Of a stretch of 59,753 nt of DNA, positions 7,048 through 14,662 are shown in pieces. The translations under genes and the position numbers were made by a program. The stretch is from positions 1 through 59,753 of the forward strand of contig NZ_AFWE01000018.1 of assembly GCF_000222585.1 (NCBI RefSeq), given 5' to 3'. The notes under the pieces were generated by a model. That model saw nothing but the letters and a program-made list of their open reading frames with translations, was not told the DNA's origin and searched no databases. The first letter of the stretch is position 1. Each line of letters opens with the position of its first letter. Source of the stretch: Vibrio scophthalmi LMG 19158 (GTDB lineage Bacteria > Pseudomonadota > Gammaproteobacteria > Enterobacterales > Vibrionaceae).

Positions 7048-10000
7048 CTATTTTTGGGTTGCGCTTGTTGTGTCTTGTTCTGCCGCTTCTACAACCTCAC
7101 CTTTCGATGTGTAAACTCTTTCTAGTGGCATGATTCCTTGAGCTTGTTTTTGCTCTAAGGCGCCATTGAGAATGTCCTTAACTTCATACTGGCTCAAGAA
7201 TTTGTCACTTTCACGAATAGCCATCAGTACCTCAATCGGTATTTCTTTTGCGGCTTGGCCGTTAAAGAACGGCTGCAACTTCCCTTCTTCCTTGGAATAT
7301 TGATACTCTACTGTGATCGCATCCTTCACCAACTCAACGTTATCACTGCCACGTTGAACAATAGTAATATCCCACTCAACACGATGTGTTTCTAATGGCT
7401 CAACGCCAATCTTTTTCCCTTTCTCATCTTTAACATCAGCCATAACGGTAACGTCACGCTCTCCAACTCGCTGAACATCCACGCTATCGCCAATTTCAAC
7501 GCCACTTTCTTTAATCGCATCTTGAAGACCAACACCCCACTTTGTTTCGCCATTACTTAACTCAACGTAATAACTTGGCTTTGCGCCCTCTTCATGCAGA
7601 TAAGGGGCTTTACCATGCGCAACTAAAATGACAGCTTCATTTTCGACAACTTTCTCGTCTAAATCCTTTGACTCAACATGCTCATGATCATTGGCAACAG
7701 AATGACTTTGATTTTGCTCTTTCTGAATTACTGGAGCTAAAGCATCGCCATAGTCCTTGTTGCTTTCCGCACCTTGCTCAATCTGCGCAATAATATATTT
7801 ATACCCTGCACTATCAGTATGCTTCTCTGCCAGCGCATGATGACGCACTGCCATTTCAGCAAGGCCATCACTATCAAGCTGTTCCATCTTTTTCTGATCA
7901 CGGGCCAATACATCAACGACTTGTAAAGCTTCTTTGATTTGCTGTGATACCTTACTAACCTCATCCATTGAATGCTCAGCGCTGTTAGATTGAGACTTAG
8001 CATTAACATCCGTTACATTGTCACCATTCGCATGTGAATGATCAGCTTTAAACTCATCACGGCACTTAATAAATAATGCCTGCATGTCTTTTGAAGCAAA
8101 GACGATATTTAAGTTTTTAGCCACGGCCACATCGATCACTTGTTGCTTAAATGCTTTCGTTCCTGTGATATTGACTGTCCCAAACTTTTCAGCAGCCAAC
8201 GTCATAGCGGCTGCAATATGTGCAACATCAGGCTTTCTGCTACTCATAACAATTTGGTTGCCGGTATCTCTAAAGATTGCATCGCCGGTGTTCACGTCTT
8301 TGAAAGTGATCTGCTTGCCTTTTAAGTCCTTGGTAGGAACAAGATCAGACAACCTTAACGTTAGCTGCTCAGCAAGTGCTTGCTGGCGCTTAAAGTTGTC
8401 TTTGATGCTTCGCAACTCAAGCTCTGCGTTAGAGATACTATTTTGCTCTCTGCCTGGCAAAGTGCTGTATTTTTTCAAATCTGATAATGCCATTCTCTTT
8501 TCCTCAAATTGCTCTTGTCTAACCAAGAACTTAAACACCCTAATAGATTCATCAAGGCGCGATAATTTTTGTTTATTGCTGTAACCCTGCGTGACATAAC
8601 GGCTTGCTGACGAGATCGCGTTCAATACTTGTCGGTCATCTCGCTCCAAACACTGATCTCGATACATCGATGAAAGTAGCGTTTTTGTTTGCTCCCAATT
8701 CAAGTGCATGTGTCCAGTACAAAAATCACTGACGTTATAAGCACGACTTTCTGTTTTGATCCTGGCACTGCCATCCTTCGCCCGAAAGACACTGTAATTC
8801 TGTGGTACTAAACCGTGTGTCTTTTCAAAATGTTCGATTAGACGTTCTGGTTCAAGCCGCTGACGGATCACACGAAATTGATCGCGCTCTTGCTGGCTAG
8901 TCCTATGCGATAAATGAGTTTTTAAAAACTGCTCAGCAACAGATCTCGGTTTATCGACAACAGCCGCTTTAACCGGTGAAACGGTTAATAATCTCGATGG
9001 CAAACCAGTAGTGCTTTCTTTCCCTAATCGACTGGAATTAATTCCGGCTCGAACTCCTCCATTGGTGCTTCTGGCATCTCTGCTTCTTCCACCCCTATCA
9101 ATAGCCCGTCGCAATTGGTGATCTCGACTTGTTCCTCCGGCGTCCAGATCAACGTTTGCATCACTCGGCAAAATACTTTGGGAAACTTCTGCCCATTCTC
9201 CGCTTGCTCTAACCAAACCGCGTTGGGGCAGACTTGGCAAGCCGTTTGAGATTTTGGCAAACTGTTTAAATCCAATTCGTTCAAAACCAGACTCTCGATT
9301 TGTCGTCCGTCTTCTCGATTGAAAATATGTGGTATTGAATTGTTCTCGTCGCTCATTTAATAAATCCTGCCTTTCATTTTGTTCCAGTGAATAGTAATGC
9401 TTCCTAAATTTAGGTGAAGATGGATGAACATATTTCATTTCATAACTTCGCGCATTACGCCATTCATTAACCAATTTCTCGATTTGTTTATCGGTTGGCT
9501 TATCTCTTAAAAGCTCTCTATTTTCTATGTAGTTAGATTTGAAGCAAGCGTCTTTCAATCTGATATTTTTAGATTGACCGTTTAGTTTAACTTTTAAATA
9601 TTCACTATCTGAACCAGCTCGACCTTTGGAAACTTTGCCAAACTTTGATAATTCATCTTTAAAACCGTCCATTGTTCTAATGTTTTTGTCATTAATCAGA
9701 TTAAACAATGACTGTCTAAACTCAGCATTAGAACCTTTAAAATTATCACCTTTATAACGACTAATAAAATCAGAACCATCAGAAAACAAACGGTACTTTC
9801 TTTGATTATCATAAGGCGATTCCAAATTACCAGTTCTATTTACCTTCTCTTGGATCGCATCATGATAATCTATATTATCCTTATAAACACCAAACGGCGC
9901 CAGTGATTTATTTGTGACCAAGTTAACTTTTGGAATAACAATATGAACATGAGGGAATCGTTCTATTAACTCTCCCGTTTTTTTGTCATTGTATGATTTA

Positions 10001-10323
10001 ACCTTCGGGTAATGTATTTCCGCATAGATATTATATTCATCTTTATGAAATGCGGTCATTATGTTAGACTTATATTCATTATAAGCTTTTATAATGCGCT
10101 CATGTTCAATATCACGCTCACCAAAACTAAGCGTGATATGTAGGTAAGCCTCAGAATCTTTTGAATCGTTAATTTTATTAATGATGCTTTCTGTCGCTTG
10201 TAAATTACCATCAATACAAACACGGTGATCGAGTTCATCACGGCTTAATTCTCTACCTGACTTGATGCCATCAACCAAATATTCAACGATGCCCGTTTTT
10301 CCACCCGTCACACGCGCTAACAT
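7048..10323 (-). CDS. Conjugative relaxase with LPD7-like domain (TraI/NikB type)
   Basis: Nicks the transferred strand at oriT and pilots it into the recipient. The N-terminal ~330 residues form the relaxase domain: His62 in YLHITLSFGERD, His104 in AEIHYPK and the paired His125/His127 in ERFPHVHIVIPKVNL, matching the metal-binding HxH motif of MOBP-type relaxases. Tyr15 in GIVEYLVDG is a candidate catalytic tyrosine. A central segment (about 670-760, GDAIFRDTGNQIVMSS... ITGTKAFKQQVIDVA) resembles LPD7. Near residues 895-985, HGKAPYLHEEG...SYYVELSNGE is a domain often found in large relaxases and plasmid primases. At 1091 residues it is large for the class. Its start overlaps the MobC/TraJ-like gene by 7 bases, so the two are coupled. 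Precise MOB subfamily not determined. Confidence 0.88.
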   Translation of the reverse strand: MLARVTGGKTGIVEYLVDGIKSGRELSRDELDHRVCIDGNLQATESIINKINDSKDSEAYLHITLSFGERDIEHERIIKAYNEYKSNIMTAFHKDEYNIYAEIHYPKVKSYNDKKTGELIERFPHVHIVIPKVNLVTNKSLAPFGVYKDNIDYHDAIQEKVNRTGNLESPYDNQRKYRLFSDGSDFISRYKGDNFKGSNAEFRQSLFNLINDKNIRTMDGFKDELSKFGKVSKGRAGSDSEYLKVKLNGQSKNIRLKDACFKSNYIENRELLRDKPTDKQIEKLVNEWRNARSYEMKYVHPSSPKFRKHYYSLEQNERQDLLNERREQFNTTYFQSRRRTTNRESGFERIGFKQFAKISNGLPSLPQRGLVRASGEWAEVSQSILPSDANVDLDAGGTSRDHQLRRAIDRGGRSRDARSTNGGVRAGINSSRLGKESTTGLPSRLLTVSPVKAAVVDKPRSVAEQFLKTHLSHRTSQQERDQFRVIRQRLEPERLIEHFEKTHGLVPQNYSVFRAKDGSARIKTESRAYNVSDFCTGHMHLNWEQTKTLLSSMYRDQCLERDDRQVLNAISSASRYVTQGYSNKQKLSRLDESIRVFKFLVRQEQFEEKRMALSDLKKYSTLPGREQNSISNAELELRSIKDNFKRQQALAEQLTLRLSDLVPTKDLKGKQITFKDVNTGDAIFRDTGNQIVMSSRKPDVAHIAAAMTLAAEKFGTVNITGTKAFKQQVIDVAVAKNLNIVFASKDMQALFIKCRDEFKADHSHANGDNVTDVNAKSQSNSAEHSMDEVSKVSQQIKEALQVVDVLARDQKKMEQLDSDGLAEMAVRHHALAEKHTDSAGYKYIIAQIEQGAESNKDYGDALAPVIQKEQNQSHSVANDHEHVESKDLDEKVVENEAVILVAHGKAPYLHEEGAKPSYYVELSNGETKWGVGLQDAIKESGVEIGDSVDVQRVGERDVTVMADVKDEKGKKIGVEPLETHRVEWDITIVQRGSDNVELVKDAITVEYQYSKEEGKLQPFFNGQAAKEIPIEVLMAIRESDKFLSQYEVKDILNGALEQKQAQGIMPLERVYTSKGEVVEAAEQDTTSATQK

Positions 10324-10664
10324 TTATCTAGTGCCCCTTGGAGTAGACGCTCAATGCTAATAAGGTTGTTCAACGTTTCAATATACACCTTCTCACTAAT
10401 AACATTACCTCGATACGCACTATTAAGCTTATGTGCAACTTGGTTTAAATTGTTACCGGATTTATTGAATATAAAAAGTAACTTATCATACTCAACTGGC
10501 CGACGTTCATTAACGTTGAATGTATATTCTTGGTTCAAGAATATACGGCGGAAAAACTCAGTCTTAGTGAGTTCCGTCGTTTCCATGATCTTCTTATATG
10601 GCTCATATTCCGACTCAGTAAGTCGAAAAGATATGGGCACGTTCTTGTTCTCTTTATTAGCCAT
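10317..10664 (-). CDS. MobC/TraJ-like relaxosome accessory protein
   Basis: A 115-residue protein. The N terminus (VPISFRLTESEYEPYKKIME) is a ribbon-helix-helix-like strand and helix. The C-terminal half (NKSGNNLNQVAHKLN) is the signature of the MobC/NikA/TraJ family, which binds the oriT inverted repeat and recruits the relaxase. The chosen ATG at 10664 is preceded by GGACGATT; a TTG two codons earlier is possible. It lies immediately next to the candidate oriT and overlaps the relaxase start, the standard arrangement. Confidence 0.85.
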   Translation of the reverse strand: MANKENKNVPISFRLTESEYEPYKKIMETTELTKTEFFRRIFLNQEYTFNVNERRPVEYDKLLFIFNKSGNNLNQVAHKLNSAYRGNVISEKVYIETLNNLISIERLLQGALDKC

Positions 10665-10670
10665 TATCAA

Positions 10671-10945
10671 TCGTCCATTTTGGTTCGTAGAACCTTGCGC
10701 CTTTAGGGGTTCAAAGGGGTTTCCCCCTTTGGCACGCGATTATATCAAATTACGAAGTAATTTTGTATACATCGACAGCGTGCCTATGTTTTTCTTTCAA
10801 TTCTGCAAAAACAATGAAATCTCAATTGAATTACAATACTTTTTCAAGAAAAATTCAAAACTTGTACAACTAATGTACAAACCAAAGTCAAATGATATAC
10901 AATTACAAATCAATATCAATTCAACACAAAATCAATAGCAATCTT
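10671..10945. other. Candidate oriT between divergent transfer operons
   Basis: Intergenic region between the leftward relaxase operon and the rightward stbABC/traKLM-like operon, the usual place for oriT. It holds a perfect inverted repeat, CAAAGGGG (10712-10719) / CCCCTTTG (10724-10731), next to CTTGCGCCTTTAGGGG (10694-10709), and a second one, AAATTAC (10747-10753) / GTAATTT (10757-10763). The right part (10770-10945) is very AT-rich. I cannot fix the nic site by eye; the repeat nearest the MobC gene is the best candidate. Confidence 0.6.
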
Positions 10946-11470
10946 ATGGACACCAAATATCACGATAACATTAGGAAAAGATTAGCTAGTTTCATAGAAG
11001 ACCTAGAAGCCCCTGTATCATTCTCGAAAGCTGTCAGAAACAACTATGACGAGATAAGGAGCGTGATGAACGACGGGTACAAAGTGGCTTTCATCATGGA
11101 ATGTGTAGCAATGAAACAAAGTATTCGCGTATTTAGAGAAACTCTCTATCAAACAAACAAAAGAATAAAACTTCAATCACTATCCACGAAAGAAACATCT
11201 CAAGAACAGACACCAGATAAAGAAAAACATAAAATGCAAAACACTAATGCATTAAGCAGATCAACTAATAATGAAAAAACCCCTCAGACAGAAGACATTA
11301 TAGAAAAGTGGAAGAATGCTAATGTTTCAGCAAAAAACCTTATTCGAATGCTCGAAAAAAACAACGTTTCGGTAGAAACGGTCCTGTCTTGGAATTGCGC
11401 TAACGAGTTTCAGTTATCCAGAAAGATCACTGAACATATTATTTCCATCAAAAACAAAAAAACAATATAA
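10946..11470 (+). CDS. StbA/TraK-like protein, first gene of the stabilisation operon
   Basis: A 174-residue, mostly helical basic protein. Start at ATG 10946 (MDTKYHDNIRKRL) is preferred to the ATG at 10892, which lies in AT-rich intergenic DNA. Position is the main clue: it opens a three-gene operon running away from oriT, followed by a StbB/TraL-like ATPase and a membrane-anchored coiled-coil protein. In R388 (stbABC) and RP4 (traKLM) the first gene encodes a DNA-binding protein that wraps the region beside oriT. The central linker (residues ~80-120) is low-complexity and polar. No DNA-binding motif is obvious, so the assignment rests on context. Confidence 0.55.
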   Translation: MDTKYHDNIRKRLASFIEDLEAPVSFSKAVRNNYDEIRSVMNDGYKVAFIMECVAMKQSIRVFRETLYQTNKRIKLQSLSTKETSQEQTPDKEKHKMQNTNALSRSTNNEKTPQTEDIIEKWKNANVSAKNLIRMLEKNNVSVETVLSWNCANEFQLSRKITEHIISIKNKKTI

Positions 11471-11500
11471 TAGAACAATTAACGAACAACAGGTAAAAAC

Positions 11501-12208
11501 ATGAAACTAGCTATCGTAAACAACTCTGGTAATGTAGGCAAATCCACTATTTGCCAAGTGTTACTACAACCTAGACTAACCGACTCACAAATAATAAAAG
11601 TTGAAACTATAAACTCTGACGGAACAGATGACCTTAAATTTTCAGCAGGTGAGTTTCACTCAATCATACAAGAAACCGACTTGTACGATCATGCAATATT
11701 AGATGTAGGCTCATCTAATATAGAAACCTTCATTCACCAAATGAAAGAGTTTAAGGGTTCTCATGATGACATTGACTACTTTATTATTCCTATCACACCA
11801 AAACACAAACAACAAATAGATTCAGTTTCCACAGTAACAACGTTAGGCACATTAGGTGTTGAACCAGAAAAAATTCGATTCATTTTCAATCAAGCTGACA
11901 AAATAATCCCAACTGATAGACAATATTCTTTTTTTATCAAAAGCATAAAAGAAGAACTAGATCTAATCGTAAACCATGCAAATACGCCAACGATATATGA
12001 AACATCAGCATTTTCATTACTATCACAGCAAGGTCGAACATTTAGTGAAGTAACTAATGACAATAGAGACTTCAAAGCAATGCTTAGAGAAAGCACTGAT
12101 AGAGATGAACGTTTAGAAATATCAGAACTACGTACAACAAAACAACTAATAAATGGTGTCAATGACATTCTTGATGCTGCATTTTTAAATCTAAACTTAG
12201 GATCTTAA
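11501..12208 (+). CDS. StbB/TraL-like ParA-family ATPase
   Basis: A 235-residue deviant Walker ATPase. The P-loop is NNSGNVGKSTIC (about residues 7-18, Lys14), the form found in StbB/TraL rather than the KGGVGKT of classical ParA. ETINSDGTDD (35-44) and DHAILDVGSSN (about 63-73) complete the nucleotide site. In R388, StbB is needed for conjugation and opposes StbA in plasmid positioning. It is distinct from the second ParA of this plasmid (28162-28701), which has a classical KGGVGKST loop. The next gene starts two bases after its stop, so the two are coupled. Confidence 0.8.
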   Translation: MKLAIVNNSGNVGKSTICQVLLQPRLTDSQIIKVETINSDGTDDLKFSAGEFHSIIQETDLYDHAILDVGSSNIETFIHQMKEFKGSHDDIDYFIIPITPKHKQQIDSVSTVTTLGTLGVEPEKIRFIFNQADKIIPTDRQYSFFIKSIKEELDLIVNHANTPTIYETSAFSLLSQQGRTFSEVTNDNRDFKAMLRESTDRDERLEISELRTTKQLINGVNDILDAAFLNLNLGS

Positions 12209-12209
12209 C

Positions 12210-12764
12210 ATGAACCCCTTAAATCTAAATAGAGTTGATGAGGTTGTCGATGCGCGACTACGCATTTTACTTGCTGACTATTTCGAATTTGAATCAATCA
12301 TTCAAAAACTTCCTATTAATGTAAAAGAATCTCTAGCTAATGTTCTATTAGAAATAGAAAGTTTAAACAAATCTCTTGACTCTATTCCAAATGAGTTTGA
12401 TGAAAGATTTTCAAAAAAAATGAATCAAATTGTTGCGGTAACAGAAGAAATAGACAAACACAGCACTACGCTGGCGGATACATTACGCGATGTAATAGCT
12501 GATATGAGTAGCAAAAATCAAGCATTCCAAATTGAGGCTAATAACCAAAATCAAGCTATTCTTGAACAAAAAGCGACTCAGTTTGAAGCCGCAGCAAAAG
12601 AACACGCTATCAAGTTAGAAGAAAAAACCATCTGGCAACTACAGCGAAGCATTAACGGACTGATCGTGTTAGATAAGTTCTACATTTGTGCAGCTATCGT
12701 GGCTTTGCCAATACTGACCAGTCTCTTTACCATTTGTGTATTGAAGTACTTCCGTTGGATTTAA
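12210..12764 (+). CDS. StbC/TraM-like coiled-coil membrane-anchored protein
   Basis: A 184-residue protein: long alpha-helical, probably coiled-coil region (about residues 25-145, with many Glu/Gln/Lys heptad-like repeats), then one membrane helix at about 160-182 (ICAAIVALPILTSLFTICVL). Third gene of the operon that begins at 10946, with GGATCTTAAC before the ATG. Position and topology match StbC of R388-type and TraM of RP4-type operons, whose molecular role is not well known. Confidence 0.6.
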   Translation: MNPLNLNRVDEVVDARLRILLADYFEFESIIQKLPINVKESLANVLLEIESLNKSLDSIPNEFDERFSKKMNQIVAVTEEIDKHSTTLADTLRDVIADMSSKNQAFQIEANNQNQAILEQKATQFEAAAKEHAIKLEEKTIWQLQRSINGLIVLDKFYICAAIVALPILTSLFTICVLKYFRWI

Positions 12765-12776
12765 CTATTTTGGCCG

Positions 12777-12850
12777 GTTTTTGTACTTACCCACAAGCAG
12801 CGAGAGATCGGGGTTAATGTCTCTAGCTACTCATGGATAAGTACAAAAAC
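12777..12850 (-). repeat. Hairpin element A (inverse orientation)
   Basis: Arms 12777-12793 and 12834-12850 pair over 17 bases with one wobble. Read on the minus strand the element has the same plan as four plus-strand elements at 13449-14208: outer stem, TATCCA opposite TGGGTA, and an inner stem AGAGA / TCTCT with a 12-base loop. The wobble is G-T only on the minus strand, so that is the folding orientation. It lies just upstream of the hns gene. Confidence 0.75.
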
Positions 12851-12885
12851 CTACACTGACGACCACATCATAAGGATCTTTTTCA

Positions 12886-13275
12886 ATGTCAGAACTAACA
12901 AAAACCCTTCTTAATATTCGTTCACTTCGTGCATTCAGCCGTGAATTGACTCTTGAACAACTAGAGGAAATCAAACAAAAATTAAGTGCCGTGATCGATG
13001 AACGAAAAATCGAAGAAGCGGAGCTGGATGCGGAACGTGAAGAGAAAGAAGCTAAACTAAAAGAGATCGCAGCAACATTAAAACGCGACGGTATCGATGT
13101 TGGCGAACTGATGGCGGCATTATCTAATCAACCAGTGACAAAGAAAGCAAAGCGCGCACCACGTCCAGCTAAATACCGTTATACCGATGACAACGGTAAT
13201 GAAAAAACATGGACAGGCCAAGGACGTACACCATCATTTCTAGTAGATAAAAACCTAGACGATTATCTGATCTAA
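12886..13275 (+). CDS. hns: H-NS family nucleoid protein
   Basis: A 129-residue H-NS-like protein. An N-terminal helical oligomerisation region (about 1-65, Glu/Lys-rich) is joined by a basic linker (KKAKRAPRPAKYRY, ~86-99) to the C-terminal DNA-binding domain (~96-129). That domain carries TWTGQGRTPSFL, the QGR loop that enters the minor groove of AT-rich DNA. Plasmid-borne H-NS proteins are known 'stealth' factors that silence plasmid genes and stop the plasmid from titrating host H-NS. It lies between the stb-like operon and the hairpin array, in the probable leading region. Ribosome site AAGGATC is 8 bases before the ATG. Confidence 0.92.
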   Translation: MSELTKTLLNIRSLRAFSRELTLEQLEEIKQKLSAVIDERKIEEAELDAEREEKEAKLKEIAATLKRDGIDVGELMAALSNQPVTKKAKRAPRPAKYRYTDDNGNEKTWTGQGRTPSFLVDKNLDDYLI

Positions 13276-13292
13276 TCCCAAAGGGAAGATAA

Positions 13293-13424
13293 ATGGATAC
13301 CATTAATATTAGCTATGCTGGATTATTCACTTTATTCATAATTATTATGATTGGGCTTGTATTCATCTATACTTTCCAAGATGCATTTGAGTCTCTCAAG
13401 GAAAGATTTTTTAAATCAAGATGA
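13293..13424 (+). CDS. 43-residue membrane microprotein
   Basis: Begins MDTINISYAGLFTLF, has one membrane helix (about residues 8-27, LFTLFIIIMIGLVFIYTF) and ends with a charged tail (ESLKERFFKSR). AAGGGAAGAT lies directly before the ATG, 17 bases after the hns stop, so it is probably cotranscribed with hns. No family recognised. Confidence rests on the ribosome site and clear topology. Confidence 0.55.
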   Translation: MDTINISYAGLFTLFIIIMIGLVFIYTFQDAFESLKERFFKSR

Positions 13425-13448
13425 CCGCCTTTGCTTAACAATTCACGG

Positions 13449-13528
13449 CGACTTATGCACAAATGCACGGCTGCTTTCGAGACCGTAGGAATATTCTCGG
13501 AAGTGGCGGTGTAGTTGTGTAAAAGTCG
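13449..13528 (+). repeat. Hairpin element E (most degenerate copy)
   Basis: Outer arms start CGACTTATGCACAAATGC and end TTGTGTAAAAGTCG, with several mismatches. Inner stem CGAGA (13478-13482) / TCTCG (13495-13499) closes a 12-base loop CCGTAGGAATAT, close to the loop of elements C and D. The left arm contains TTATGCACA (13453-13461), a match to the DnaA-box consensus TTATNCACA. Confidence 0.65.
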
Positions 13529-13555
13529 AACCTCTAAAGCTTATAGAGTCGCACT

Positions 13556-13635
13556 CATGCTTATGCACATATCCACATGAGAGGTACGGGGCCAATCAAA
13601 TGCCCCTATCGATTGTGGGTATGTGTATAAGCATG
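13556..13635 (+). repeat. Hairpin element B
   Basis: Arms CATGCTTATGCACATATCCA (from 13556) and TGGGTATGTGTATAAGCATG (to 13635) pair throughout; both deviations are G-T on the plus strand. Inner stem GGGGC (13588-13592) / GCCCC (13602-13606), 9-base loop. Shares CACATGAG and CGATTGTGGGTAT with elements C and D. The left arm has TTATGCACA and the right arm the complement of TTATACACA. Confidence 0.8.
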
Positions 13636-13694
13636 AAATTGCTGAAAGCAATTTCCCATAATGAACTAACGACCATAAAACTAACGTATTTCTC

Positions 13695-13782
13695 CACACA
13701 CAAGCCCATATATCCATCATGAGGAAACTTGAGACCTTTAGGACAATCTCAAGCCGATTGTGGGTATATGGGCTTGTGTGTG
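13695..13782 (+). repeat. Hairpin element C
   Basis: Arms CACACACAAGCCCATATATCC (from 13695) and GGGTATATGGGCTTGTGTG (to 13782). Inner stem CTTGAGA (13728-13734) / TCTCAAG (13747-13753) with 12-base loop CCTTTAGGACAA. Conserved flanks CATGAGGAAA and GCCGATTGTGGGTAT. The arm sequence is unlike B or D but pairs just as well. Confidence 0.82.
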
Positions 13783-14122
13783 CAACGCCAGCGAATATCG
13801 ATGGTGAGAGTAGATTAAAAGCGATTCTGTAGGGTGCGCATCGGATTTTGTTGATGCTGGAATAACAGCACACGCATACATGATCCCGTTCACGCTATAA
13901 CTTTCGCTAACACAGGGTCATTTGCTGGTTCGTTCTCTGGTGTGCAGTTGCTTTGAGTCCGTTGGTGCTGATGGTTCATTTCCCAATCTGAACGATTTGA
14001 TGTGGATTATGCAGCGCTTATAACGAAGGTGTGCGCGATAAGTCCATTCTCGCTACGCTTCTCCCTGCGGGGCAAAGCTCGAACATAAATAGAGCACGAC
14101 TAACGTTATATCAGCGAGTGCC

Positions 14123-14208
14123 TCGAACTTATCCACATATCAACATGAGGAAAACTGGAAACCTTTAGGACTATTTCCAGCCGATTGTTGGTATGTGGGT
14201 AAGTTCGA
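14123..14208 (+). repeat. Hairpin element D
   Basis: Arms TCGAACTTATCCACATAT (from 14123) and ATGTGGGTAAGTTCGA (to 14208) pair with two G-T wobbles. Inner stem CTGGAAA (14155-14161) / TTTCCAG (14174-14180), loop CCTTTAGGACTA: compensatory changes relative to element C. TTATCCACA at 14129-14137 is a perfect DnaA-box sequence. Confidence 0.82.
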
Positions 14209-14259
14209 TTGAGCCTTTAGGCTCATTTGGGGGCGAGGCGAAGAATGAGCCTCGCTCGC

Positions 14260-14285
14260 AAAAAAAAACAGCCCGAAGGCTGTTT
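14260..14285 (-). terminator. Terminator with UUCG tetraloop after the DUF3560 gene
   Basis: On the minus strand AAACAGCC-TTCG-GGCTGTTT followed by a run of Ts (plus strand 14266-14285, A-run from 14260). C(UUCG)G loops are unusually stable. Confidence 0.85.
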
Positions 14286-14289
14286 CTCA

Positions 14290-14662
14290 TTAAAACTCGT
14301 TAAGGTGCTGGATCATGTATCGGGTTGTTGCTACCGCGTTTGCGGTGATTTTTCTAACCCATGCTTTGCTATAACGTGACCATTTGAAACCGTTTGATTT
14401 TAGAACCTTGCGCACCTCTTCACTAGGGATAGCATCAAAGGTTACTTTTATGCGTCCGTCTTCCTCATACAATGACCAGTTAACCGAATCTATACAGCCT
14501 TGCTCACTTAATGCTGCTTGATTGTGTAGCGCTTCTAATTCCTCGATGCGCTGCTTTGTAGTGCGAATGGTCGCGCTATTGTTGGTTAACTTGTAGCTTG
14601 GATAACCTTCACGGCCGCAAAAATCCCCTTCTAGTAACCCTTTCGCCTTTTCTTCGGTTAGG
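14290..14662 (-). pseudogene. 3' part of the DUF3560 gene, out of frame with the upstream part
   Basis: Reading the minus strand from about 14662 to the stop at 14290 gives a continuous sequence with LLEGDFCGREGYPSYKLTNN near its start and EEVRKVLKSNGFKWSRYSKA near its end. Both are conserved blocks of DUF3560 proteins, and they follow directly from the upstream frame (14609-15976) if one of the two Gs at 14661-14662 is removed. There is no start codon with a ribosome site at the head of this piece; a TTG at 14472 opens only the last 60 residues. It is therefore the displaced C terminus of one gene, not a separate gene. Whether the extra base is real or a sequencing error cannot be told here. 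Confidence 0.8.

Noticed and set aside
9024-9356. Minus-strand frame of 110 codons within the relaxase gene
   Set aside because: Lies in another frame of a long, coherent relaxase sequence; no independent start signal, so regarded as a shadow.
12777-14208. Hairpin array as integron attC sites
   Set aside because: No RYYYAAC/GTTRRRY core sites, no integrase, and no gene cassettes between most elements; arms differ fully between copies.
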